A DNA stretch of 48,022 nt from Planctomycetota bacterium. Its GTDB lineage: Bacteria; Planctomycetota; Planctomycetia; Pirellulales; Pirellulaceae. Location of the stretch: contig CAUJHS010000115.1 of the NCBI GenBank assembly GCA_963204915.1, positions 1 through 48,022 of the forward strand. The letters are read 5' to 3'. Of the stretch, positions 35,360 to 42,968 are shown piece by piece. The position numbers and the translations under genes are program-made. The notes below the pieces were generated by a model. That model saw nothing but the letters and a program-made list of their open reading frames with translations. It did no database searches and was not told where the DNA came from. Position 1 is the first letter of the stretch; the number at the start of each line of letters is the position of its first letter.

Positions 35360-36911
35360 CCGTTGGGTGGGACCCGTTGGGCCGGCGCTCAAAGCGAGCT
35401 TGTCTTGGCCTACCGCCGGTTTTGTTGCAACGCCGCGACTCCTCAGCCTGCTCATGATTGCCCTCTGCGTGACGGGAACACTGATCGCCGAGGAAGTCGG
35501 CGAGCGTTGGGGCACGGAGGAACGCGAACGCGAGTTTTATCCGATCGTCAACATTCCCCTGCCCAAGGAGACGGTCATCGAAGCCGGGGCCTTTGCGGTG
35601 CTGCCGGATCGGCGAGTCGCTGTCGGCACGCGGCATGGCGAGATTTTCCTCATCGACGGCGTTGACGCACCCAAGCCCACTCCTTCGTTTCACCGCTTTG
35701 CCACGGGACTCGATGAGATCTTTGGACTGACCTGGAAGGACAACGCGTTCCGCGTGACGCAAAGCTGCGAACTGACTCGCGTCAGCGACTCGAACGGCGA
35801 CGGCGTGGCCGATCGGTTTGAGACCATCTCGGATGCCTGGGGGTACGCGAACTACCACGAGTACGCATTCGGCTCGAAGCCCGATGCGGACGGCAACCAG
35901 TTCGTGGCGCTCGGCCTGTCGGCGTCGTACTACTCACATGCGTTGAATCGCGGCTTCATCATGAAGATCGCGCCGGACGGCAAAACGACCGCCTTCGCCA
36001 GCGGTCTCCGCAGCCCCGGCGGCATTGGGTTCGATGAGCACGGCTCACTTTTCTACGTCGAGAGTCAGGGGCCATGGAATTGTTCATGCAGCTTGAAGGC
36101 CGTGTCGCCGAACAGCTTTCACGGGCACCCGGCGAGTTTCCACTGGTATCGGTACTCGCCCGAGCTGGGGCCTGTGCCCGAAATGCCAAACTCGGGCAAT
36201 CGCATCGCCACGGAGAAGAAGCGCGTCAAACAACTGACGCCGTATGCGGTGATTTTTCCGTACATCCGCATGGGCCGGTCGATCACGGCGTTCGACGTGG
36301 ATCGGACGCAGGGTAAGTTCGGCCCCTTCGAAAACCAGATGTTCCTCGGCGACTACACGCAGTCGATCTTGATGCGCGCCACGACGGAGCAGGTCAACGG
36401 CGTCTGGCAGGGAGCGTGCTACCCATTCCGCGAGGGCCTTTCGACCGGCCTCCTGAACGTGGAATTCACTCCCGGCGGCAAGCTGCTCTGCGGCGGCACC
36501 AACCGAGGCTGGCCGGTGCGAGGCATCAAACCATTCGCCCTCGAACGACTCGAATGGAGCGGCAAGCTGCCGTTCGAGATCAACCGCATCACGATCGAAC
36601 CGGCCGGATTCAAAGTCACGTTCACCAAACCGGTCGAACCGCAGACGGGCGGCTTACCGACTTCGTATGCGATCTCGGCCTTCACGCATCCCTATCACGC
36701 CGGCTACGGCGGACCAGAGATCGAACAGCGCAAGCCCGAAGTAAAGGCCATCGTTTTGGCAGAAGACGGACTCTCGGCGCGAATCGCTCTCGACAAGCTC
36801 GAACAGGGGTTTGTGTACGAGTTCGATCTTACCCGCCTGCGATCGCGCGACATGGAAGAACTCCTCCACCGCAATGCCTTCTACACGGTGAATGAGATTC
36901 CCTCTCGATAA
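35340..36911 (+). CDS. exported beta-propeller dehydrogenase-like protein
   Basis: 523 residues beginning at ATG 35340, inside the last 20 bases of the cytochrome gene, which implies translational coupling. The N-terminal 50 residues end with a hydrophobic LLSLLMIALCVTGTL signal-like segment. Propeller blades follow, such as FAVLPDRRVAVGTRHGEIFL, ITRVSDSNGDGVADRFETIS-like text near 145, and YHEYAFGSKPDADGNQFVAL. The fold resembles the PVC membrane-bound dehydrogenase propeller and PQQ-like sugar dehydrogenases, but no cofactor motif can be read with certainty. It has no CXXCH of its own, so the upstream pentahaem cytochrome is the natural electron acceptor. It ends the seven-gene run. Confidence 0.78.
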   Translation: MSRSRSDRWVGPVGPALKASLSWPTAGFVATPRLLSLLMIALCVTGTLIAEEVGERWGTEEREREFYPIVNIPLPKETVIEAGAFAVLPDRRVAVGTRHGEIFLIDGVDAPKPTPSFHRFATGLDEIFGLTWKDNAFRVTQSCELTRVSDSNGDGVADRFETISDAWGYANYHEYAFGSKPDADGNQFVALGLSASYYSHALNRGFIMKIAPDGKTTAFASGLRSPGGIGFDEHGSLFYVESQGPWNCSCSLKAVSPNSFHGHPASFHWYRYSPELGPVPEMPNSGNRIATEKKRVKQLTPYAVIFPYIRMGRSITAFDVDRTQGKFGPFENQMFLGDYTQSILMRATTEQVNGVWQGACYPFREGLSTGLLNVEFTPGGKLLCGGTNRGWPVRGIKPFALERLEWSGKLPFEINRITIEPAGFKVTFTKPVEPQTGGLPTSYAISAFTHPYHAGYGGPEIEQRKPEVKAIVLAEDGLSARIALDKLEQGFVYEFDLTRLRSRDMEELLHRNAFYTVNEIPSR

Positions 36912-36944
36912 CTGCGATACTCACGGTCTTGGATCGGAAACGAA

Positions 36945-37140
36945 AACTCGTTGCGTCCGCACATCGCGGTGCGGACGGGCGAGTCGGCTTGGTCGATGAC
37001 GACGCCCTGCCGGATGAGGCCGTCAAAGCGGAGGGCCAGCGCTATCATGCGGGCCACGCGGGGTGCGCGGCCGCGTTCGACGGGCGGCGGCGCATCGCCT
37101 ATTTCCGGGTGTTCGTGCCCTTTGCGGCCGAGGCCGGGTG
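36945..37140 (-). pseudogene. remnant of HTH-type protein family, N-terminal half
   Basis: Minus-strand reading GHEHPEIGDAPPPVERGRAP then RVARMIALALRFDGLIRQGV and VIDQAD matches the N-terminal half of a small family that I recall beside serine recombinases in Planctomycetota. The same segment occurs at 39776 as VRFDGLVREGVVTDQAE. After DQA, at about 36983, one base is missing relative to the other copy and the frame is lost. It is a relic on the opposite strand to that copy. Confidence 0.55.
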
Positions 37141-37410
37141 AGCTTTCGTCGCGTTCATGCTTTGTCGCCACTCCGTTCCTATTACCAATTCATATTCGCC
37201 GTGTCAGAGAGTAACCGTTTAGCGTGTGCGGCAATTATATCTGGCGCTATGGAGGGGTAAGGTGTAGAACTTGGGCAACGGTGTTTTCCCTGTCTACTCG
37301 GAGGATGGTGGTCGTGTCGAGCGCATTGCCCAAAGTGGATCGCGAGAAGCTGATGAAGGAGTTGGGAACAGGTTCTGCAGGTGGTCTAAAAACATGCAAC
37401 GCCAAGAAAC

Positions 37411-37461
37411 AAAAAAACGGCCGCAGCATGCCCATCGCTGGGCGCCGACCGCTGCGGCCGT
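37411..37461 (-). terminator. intrinsic terminator, minus strand
   Basis: On the minus strand, arms ACGGCCGCAGC (37461-37451) and GCTGCGGCCGT (37427-37417) pair perfectly over 11 bases. Inside is a second hairpin GCCCA/TGGGC, and a run of seven T follows the stem (37417-37411). It lies 240 bases downstream of the Hcp-fusion stop at 37703. It is a clear rho-independent terminator. Confidence 0.85.
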
Positions 37462-37517
37462 CGAATCGGTAAACGGTGAAAATATAACTCACCGACTGGC
37501 AATTGCAAGCCGCGCAG

Positions 37518-37552
37518 AAAAATAGCCGACGCCGTGACAAGCGACGCCGGCT
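37518..37552 (-). terminator. first intrinsic terminator after Hcp-fusion gene
   Basis: On the minus strand AGCCGGCGTCG (37552-37542) pairs with CGGCGTCGGCT (37534-37524) over 11 positions, two of them G-T, around loop CTTGTCA, and ATTTTT follows (37523-37518). It is the nearer of two tandem minus-strand terminators. The 56 bases between the two hairpins also hold CGGTGA...TCACCG, a third small hairpin. Confidence 0.75.
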
Positions 37553-37702
37553 TAGGTGAGGCAACGCCCTCATCATAGTTGCGCAACAAAAGAACCGCCA
37601 CCGTTTTTCGCGGTCGCGGCAGCCCGCGAGGCCGCTTAGCCTGGTGTGAGGCGAAACGGCACCTTCTTGGTTGCGGCCTACGTTCGAAACGTGTGGGGGT
37701 TA

Positions 37703-38599
37703 TTATGCATCGACGTCTCCGGCGAGAGACCGGCCCATGATCGCTTCAAATCGCTTGCACAGCAGCTCTTTAAGTTGCGTGATATTCTTATATGCACGCA
37801 CGTTGTGAAGCGCTAAGTCGAAATGGATGCGAGTGTCCTGGCGCCGCACCAGGATCGGACGCTTTCCCATGGCTTGAGCGTAGCCAACCTCGTAGTAGAC
37901 GTTGGGCCTCTCGCCGGTCAGGTCGGCAATCACGAACTCGGACGAGGCGATCCGATTCACCATCAGCTCCGTGATTTGGTCGCTGTGCTCGATATCGTCG
38001 GCTCGAACGGCGGTCACGCCGAACTTGCGGCACACCTCCTTGATCGCGTGGCAAACATCGTCCAGCTCGGGGTGGTCGGGGTCCATCCACATCATGATGA
38101 ACGCGGTGTTCGGAACAACCTGGGTCGGACGCCCTGTTGGGTTCACCCTCTGGTCGGGTGCAATCACAGGCTGACGGACGATGACCTGCTGAGCGAACCT
38201 CTGCCCGGTCTCCTGATCGATGTAGACCCACTCGATCTTTCCAAAGGCGAGGCTGAACTGGTCGGTCGGAATATCATAACTTGACGAGCCCACGGCCTGG
38301 AAGTTAATGATCAGGCAATCCGATAAGCGGTACTCCATGAAGGGACCTCCCTGGCCGGAGAGAACAAGCGTCGCTCGTTCCATCGTGATCCCCTCGGCGC
38401 ACGCGCGGGCGAGTTGCGGCGAGTTGGGAGTCATTTCGCATACGAAGTAGAAATCCTGAAAGCTTGCTGCGCCGTCACGTTGGCGGCGTTCGTCGGGGGT
38501 TTCACTTTGGAACAGCCTACTACTGTACGACTCCACCCTGAGGTCAAAATCCCGACCATCGAGCCCGTGGACGAAAAGTCTTAGATTCAAGTGTCCCAT
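37703..38599 (-). CDS. Hcp-like domain fused to TIR-like / deoxyribosyltransferase-like domain
   Basis: ATG 38597-38599 follows GGGAGAAGGG; a start six codons upstream is possible. The 298-residue product has two domains. Residues about 1-128 read as an Hcp (type VI secretion tube) fold: DFYFVCEMTPNSPQLARACA, GITMERATLVLSG, EYRLSDCLIINFQAVGSSSY and FSLAFGKIEWVYI, the last being the conserved Hcp end. A Pro-rich linker follows. Residues about 166-285 are a TIR-like / nucleoside 2-deoxyribosyltransferase-like fold: FIMMWMD, VRADDIEHSDQITELMV, then FVIADLTGERPNVYYEVGYA with Glu237 as candidate catalytic residue. Relatives cleave N-glycosidic bonds such as in NAD or nucleosides. Two terminators follow. 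There is no other type VI gene in the window, so it is an orphan. Function as a delivered toxin or as a defence effector is inference. Confidence 0.75.
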   Translation of the reverse strand: MGHLNLRLFVHGLDGRDFDLRVESYSSRLFQSETPDERRQRDGAASFQDFYFVCEMTPNSPQLARACAEGITMERATLVLSGQGGPFMEYRLSDCLIINFQAVGSSSYDIPTDQFSLAFGKIEWVYIDQETGQRFAQQVIVRQPVIAPDQRVNPTGRPTQVVPNTAFIMMWMDPDHPELDDVCHAIKEVCRKFGVTAVRADDIEHSDQITELMVNRIASSEFVIADLTGERPNVYYEVGYAQAMGKRPILVRRQDTRIHFDLALHNVRAYKNITQLKELLCKRFEAIMGRSLAGDVDA

Positions 38600-38955
38600 C
38601 GACCCTTCTCCCTGCACGAACGCGGTCCTACGCTTGCCTTACACATTTTCTCCAAGAAACCAGCGACGGAGGTCGGCCGGCTTTTGCTGACTGTTGATCA
38701 CGCGCTCCGCCGAGCGTGAATTATGTCATTGGTCGAGAGGCCAGTTTAGAAGTGAACCCCTCGGATCGCAACATTCGAGGATTACCGATAAGAGTTGCGG
38801 CGACTGCCGCCTTGGCGGACGTGTTTCACCTTGGTGAATCGTCTCTCGCCAAAACGGACCTTTTTACAAAACATGGGTGAAGGTTTACGTTGTGCGCCGT
38901 AAGATGCTTACCGTTCCTCCAAATATGATTCCTTTCTTTCGTCGCTGGGTTACTC
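38600..38955. promoter_or_regulatory. divergent intergenic region
   Basis: 356 bases between the Hcp-fusion gene (minus) and the esterase (plus). It is less GC-rich than the genes, with AT-rich patches such as CCTTTTTACAAAACATGG (about 38860-38876) and CAAATATGATTCC (about 38920-38932). It probably holds both promoters. I see no clear operator. A second imperfect pair is CACGCGCTCCGCCGAGCGTG at about 38699-38718: CACGC/GCGTG around GCTCCGCCGA. Confidence 0.4.
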
Positions 38956-39654
38956 GTGAATCCCTTGGAGTTTTATTCAGAGTCGTTACGCGGCGTTCGC
39001 CGACTGTGGTGGCAACCAGCCTCCGAAGGCTTTAGCCCACACTGCTGCATCGTTCTCGATGCCGAGCTCTACCGAGATCGCATGGGAGCTCCCCAGATCG
39101 TGGACCGGTGGCGGGCATCCGACGATGCGCCTCCGACCACGTTCGTGTACGTCTCCGCCGAGAGCGCTGCGGCGAGGCATCAAGATTTCGCCTGTTCTTC
39201 GGATTATGGCGTTTTCCTGGTCCATGAACTTCTGCCTTGGCTCAACCGCCGACTGGGCGGCGGCTGCACGTACTGGCTTATGGGCCTTAGCTTAAGCGGG
39301 CTGGCGGCGGCCTTTACCGTGTGGCGTTTCCCAACGGCGTTCGCGGGAGCCATATGCCAGTCCCCTTCCGCCTGGTGGAATGACGAATGGCTAAGCCAGG
39401 CGATCCTTCCTGATTCAACGATCTTCGGCCGGTTCTGGGTCAGCGTGGGAGAACTGGAGCGCGAAGCCGACCTACGTCATCCTCCCACGGACATGTATCA
39501 GGGGGTGTGCCAATGGGATTCGGTGTGTCGACTTGCTGAGCGTCTTGCGGCGGCCAAAGGTGAAGTGCATTTGCACGCCTACCACGGCGGGCACGATCCC
39601 GCATCCTGGGCCGAAGAGTTGCCCCGAGCCTTGAGCTGGCTACTCAACCGATAA
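38956..39654 (+). CDS. enterochelin-esterase-like alpha/beta hydrolase
   Basis: 232 residues; GTG 38956 is the first usable start after a TGA at 38926-38928, and no strong ribosome site precedes it, so the start is uncertain. The protein is an esterase of the Fes/esterase-D group: strand HCCIVLDAELYRDRMGAPQI, core YGVFLVHELLPWLNRRLG, nucleophile Ser112 in GLSLSG, and His213 in YHGGHDPASW. There is no signal peptide, so it is cytoplasmic. Such enzymes cleave esters of siderophores, small acyl groups or peptides. It is divergent from the Hcp-TIR-like gene and could relate to it, but no direct evidence links them. Confidence 0.8.
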   Translation: MNPLEFYSESLRGVRRLWWQPASEGFSPHCCIVLDAELYRDRMGAPQIVDRWRASDDAPPTTFVYVSAESAAARHQDFACSSDYGVFLVHELLPWLNRRLGGGCTYWLMGLSLSGLAAAFTVWRFPTAFAGAICQSPSAWWNDEWLSQAILPDSTIFGRFWVSVGELEREADLRHPPTDMYQGVCQWDSVCRLAERLAAAKGEVHLHAYHGGHDPASWAEELPRALSWLLNR

Positions 39655-39775
39655 TGCGCGAGGTATGGTCACGCAACCGCCTCCGGCGCCGCAACTCGTT
39701 CCGCTTTCATTCCGGTGAACTGCTCGTATCTTTGGACGATCACATCTGCGTAAAGCGGATCAAGCTCCATCAGAA

Positions 39776-40057
39776 ATGCTTTGCGTCCGCTTTGACGGGC
39801 TGGTGCGCGAAGGAGTCGTCACCGACCAAGCCGAACTCGCTCGTCTCGGCCACGTCAGCCGGGCGCGTCTGACCCAAATCATGAACCTGCTCTTGCTCGC
39901 GCCGCATATCCAAGAAGAACTGTTGCACCTTCCCCGAACCGAACGCGGCAAAGATCCGATTCCCGAATGGCGTCTACGCGCCATCGCCGCCGAGCCCGAC
40001 TGGCGGAAGCAACGGCGGATGTGGCAGGCGATTCAGAATGAAGTCGCAGAGCAGTAA
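39776..40057 (+). pseudogene. C-terminal half of HTH-type protein beside recombinases
   Basis: The frame gives VRFDGLVREGVVTDQAELAR, LGHVSRARLTQIMNLLLLAP and HIQEELLHLPRTERGKDPIP to the stop at 40055-40057. The middle is a helix-turn-helix with the phrase LGHVSRARLTQI. The N-terminal half, present at 36984-37140 in another copy, is missing, and the upstream sequence 39655-39775 is unrelated. I recall full-length members of about 120-140 residues next to serine recombinases in this phylum. It could still be translated from an internal start. Confidence 0.55.
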
Positions 40058-40294
40058 TCATCGGAGCAACGACGCCCATCTCTAGCCAGATCCTGCGAAA
40101 TCACGGAAAGCAATTTCGGGTATTCGGACTGATTCGACCGAACCGGCGAATTCACTTCAGCGTGTCCAACCGAGGCAGATTAGAAATATGCGGCGAACCG
40201 GCGTTTTTTTGCTCGACTGCCTCACAACATCCTTCTCGGCCTTGCAATGGGTGGAATTCCCGACGTCTGTTGCGAATGGCAAATGGCCCAACGT

Positions 40295-40450
40295 TTAAAA
40301 CCGTAGCCCGAGACAGGCATTAGAGAAAAAGTTGGCGCCGGCGTGGTCGGGAGCCCAACCGGTCAGCACGCCGATTTCGCCAACGGGAGTGATCAAGTAA
40401 GGAACGCCTGGGCTGATCGTAGCCTCCATTTGGCCCAGCCACGCCCGCTG
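40295..40450 (-). pseudogene. outer-membrane protein C-terminal remnant
   Basis: Minus-strand reading QMEATISPGVPYLITPVGEI then GVLTGWAPDHAGANFFSNAC and LGLRF before the stop TAA at 40295-40297. Alternating hydrophobic residues and the terminal Phe are those of an outer-membrane barrel's last strand. No upstream start is found because the frame quickly runs into Arg-rich shadow and then the kinase stop region. The rest of 40058-40484 holds no other gene. Confidence 0.35.
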
Positions 40451-40484
40451 CCTCCGACGCGCCAAGCCGCTTATGGGCTGCGGC

Positions 40485-42089
40485 TCATGAACGACGCAGC
40501 GAACGCAGGGTGACCCAAGCGCCGGCGACGAACAAGAGTAGGATGACCACCGCCGCTGCTGCGGCCAGTGTTACGAAGACCTTGGTTTCCGCGCGAGCCT
40601 GCGCCAGCATGGTGGTCTGTTGGGCTTCAAGATGGTTGGTGAACGCTCGCAAAGCCTCCGCATATTGCCGCTTCAGCGATTGATATCTTTCTCCCGTGAG
40701 CAATTGCAAGGCAGCAGCGGATTGTCCGCTACGGACTTGCTCGAAGGCATCGTGCTCCATGCCCACTAACTCCGTGTTCGCGGCGTCGACCGCGGCGAGC
40801 AGTGGCGCCGCTTCGGGCGCCAGTCGCACGGCTTCCTGCAATGCGGCGCCGAGTTGGGGATCGTGTGCGCGGTAGCGCTCTTCCCAAGATTTGTCGGCCG
40901 TTGCCGCCGCCAACAACGCCGATGAGGTGAGCACTTCGTCCAGGTAATTGATCCGTCCGCTCAATTCTTGCAAGGGCTGCTGAACTTCATGAACTTCGGC
41001 CATGAGTCGGAACGAGCGATAGGTACTCCAAGCCAAACAGGCGGCTACGAGCAATAACATGACGAAACCGCCAACCAGGACGAGTGACAACCCCGGATGG
41101 CGTCGTCCCCACCGCCACGAACGCTCGAGGGGTCCGAGCGGACGGGCGTGTATCGGCTGATCGGCCAGGTACCGACGCAGGTCTTCGGCTAAGGCAGCCG
41201 CCGTGGCGTACCGCCGGGCCGGGTTCTTCTCCAGGCACTTTTGGCAGATCGTCACCAGGTCGAGCGGCGCCCGCGGCTGGAGCGATTGGATCGAGACGGG
41301 GTCGCGCGCGACAATCGAATTGATCGTTTCCAGCTCACTCGGTCCATGAAAGGGCGGCCGGCCGGTCAATAACTTATACAGGACGGCGCCAAGCGAGTAG
41401 ACGTCGGTTGCGGGCGTGGCTTCGCGCGTGCGGCCGGCGGCTTGCTCCGGCGCCATGTAGCCGAGGCTTCCCATGATCGCCCCGGTCTGCGTAAACCCGT
41501 CCGCCCCGTCCAGCCGCTTCGCCAGGCCGAAATCAACGATCTTGGGCGATCCGTCCGCCGACAGCAGGACATTCGCCGGTTTGATGTCGCGGTGAACGAT
41601 TCCGGCCTCATGCGCGTGGTGTAGAGCATCGGCGAGGATCGCGACCATTTGGGCGGCTTCACGAGGCAACTGGGGTTTGTCGCGAATTTGGGCTTCCAGC
41701 GTCCCGCCGGGGCAGAACTCCATGGCCATGAACGGCTGGCCGTTTTCCTCGCCCACCTCGTAGACCTGGGCAATGTTCGAGTGCTGCAAGCGGGCGGCCG
41801 CCTCAACTTCGATCTGGAATCGCTGCCGCTCAGCGGCGCCGGCATGGCCGCCCGAAATGATGACTTTCAGAGCAACAACTCGGCCTAAGCGTCGGTCTTG
41901 GGCCTTATAGACCACCCCCATACCACCCCGGCCCAACTCGGCCAGAATGTCGTAATTGGCGAGGTTCTTACCTAGGCATGGTGTGGAGTCGGAAGCAGGT
42001 TTCGACCCGCCCTCGTCACTGCTGAAGTCCGTAGTGGCGGTGTCCCTGATCTCCTCGATCGTCGCCGCCGTTTTTTGGGCATTGGTCAT
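40485..42089 (-). CDS. transmembrane Ser/Thr protein kinase with extracytoplasmic sensor
   Basis: 534 residues. The Pkn-type kinase domain (about 46-305) has the glycine loop GRGGMG (53-58), Lys75, HRD 166-168 in HRDIKPAN, DFG 187-189 and the APE motif at 213-215, so it looks active. After a basic juxtamembrane segment, TM1 (about 334-354) is followed by some 150 helical residues on the other side of the membrane (QQPLQELSGRINYLDEVLTS through LTGERYQSLKRQYAEALRAF), resembling a four-helix bundle sensor of the MCP/CHASE3 kind. TM2 lies at about 505-525 (VILLLFVAGAWVTL). The gene is followed on the same strand by no close partner; the DUF4239 gene lies 66 bases upstream. A signalling role for envelope stimuli is inferred. 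Confidence 0.9.
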   Translation of the reverse strand: MTNAQKTAATIEEIRDTATTDFSSDEGGSKPASDSTPCLGKNLANYDILAELGRGGMGVVYKAQDRRLGRVVALKVIISGGHAGAAERQRFQIEVEAAARLQHSNIAQVYEVGEENGQPFMAMEFCPGGTLEAQIRDKPQLPREAAQMVAILADALHHAHEAGIVHRDIKPANVLLSADGSPKIVDFGLAKRLDGADGFTQTGAIMGSLGYMAPEQAAGRTREATPATDVYSLGAVLYKLLTGRPPFHGPSELETINSIVARDPVSIQSLQPRAPLDLVTICQKCLEKNPARRYATAAALAEDLRRYLADQPIHARPLGPLERSWRWGRRHPGLSLVLVGGFVMLLLVAACLAWSTYRSFRLMAEVHEVQQPLQELSGRINYLDEVLTSSALLAAATADKSWEERYRAHDPQLGAALQEAVRLAPEAAPLLAAVDAANTELVGMEHDAFEQVRSGQSAAALQLLTGERYQSLKRQYAEALRAFTNHLEAQQTTMLAQARAETKVFVTLAAAAAVVILLLFVAGAWVTLRSLRRS

Positions 42090-42155
42090 TTGTCACGTCG
42101 ATAAACGGTAGATTGCGTTCGATCAAAATCGTCGCTTCTGTTGGGGCGAGGGCTC

Positions 42156-42902
42156 CTAGGCGCCCAATTGCTTCAGGGCGTTTCGCATAGATTCGCTGGA
42201 AATCTGAACCAGCCCTTCAAAGGGATTGTCCAACTCCAGCACCAGGAAAAGTGCTGCGGAGACCGAAAGAGCGCAGACAAACATCGTTAGGAATACGACG
42301 ATGTTTCGAGGCGAGTAAAGTCCAAAGCTGGTGAAGGTGATCGTCAACCAAAAAATGACCACCGTGAGAAACGGTGGTGAAACGGTGCTCGTCTTTTGCG
42401 AGAAGAGAAGCCAGCGGGCCTGTCCGAGGTTAACCGCCAGAGCCGTCGCCTGGGATTGAAGCGCGCGCTGCGCATCGGTTTTGGGCGTCAAAACCTGGAT
42501 CTCATCGAAAATCGCTTCCGACGCCGACGTGGCTTGGATGTGGGAAGCGCCGTCGGTTGCCCACAATCGTTCGACCAAGTCTTCGACGCTTTTACGCAGG
42601 CGCTGGCGGACTTCCTTGGTTTCCGGTCCGTAATGGGCAAGCGCTCGATCGAGCAGGATGATGTTCGCCGACATTTGGGCCAGTTCGCTGGTCTGGGTAT
42701 CGAAAGAACTCTTGGTCGAGGCGACCAAGAGGCCCAGGACCAGCGCGGTCATGGTGGCGATTAGCCCCACACCTACTTTGACAAGATCCTTCGTGTCTTC
42801 GCCTAAATGGTGCTCGCGCAGTCGGGTGCGGAGATGCAACCCCAACAGGGCGCCGCCGAAGATGCAAAGAAACGTCATCCCGCCGACTGCCAACGAACTC
42901 AT
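42156..42902 (-). CDS. DUF4239 (bestrophin-like) membrane protein
   Basis: 248 residues with four predicted membrane segments: about 5-22 (TFLCIFGGALLGLHL), 41-62 (VGVGLIATMTALVLGLLVAS), and two near 178-197 and 200-222 (FLTVVIFWLTITFTSFGLYS; VFLTMFVCALSVSAALFLVL). The text TKSSFDTQTSELAQMSANII, LLDRALAHYGPETKEVRQRL is typical of DUF4239 proteins, which resemble bestrophin ion channels. A channel function has not been established for bacterial members to my knowledge. It is 66 bases from the DUF1254 gene's stop on the same strand, so shared transcription is possible. Confidence 0.8.
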   Translation of the reverse strand: MSSLAVGGMTFLCIFGGALLGLHLRTRLREHHLGEDTKDLVKVGVGLIATMTALVLGLLVASTKSSFDTQTSELAQMSANIILLDRALAHYGPETKEVRQRLRKSVEDLVERLWATDGASHIQATSASEAIFDEIQVLTPKTDAQRALQSQATALAVNLGQARWLLFSQKTSTVSPPFLTVVIFWLTITFTSFGLYSPRNIVVFLTMFVCALSVSAALFLVLELDNPFEGLVQISSESMRNALKQLGA

Positions 42903-42968
42903 GGGCCGATCCTGCCAAGGTAAGAAGCCGTGATGTCGTGGCCCCTGCCTTCGTCGAGGCGGCGGCCT

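Noticed and set aside
37257-37470. small plus-strand frame starting MVVVSSALPKVDREKLMKEL after GGAGG
   Set aside because: A plausible start, but it soon runs into the terminator hairpin and loses coding character; no family recognised.
37703-38599. complete type VI secretion locus
   Set aside because: No TssB/C, VgrG, ClpV or baseplate gene occurs in the window; only the single Hcp-like domain is present.
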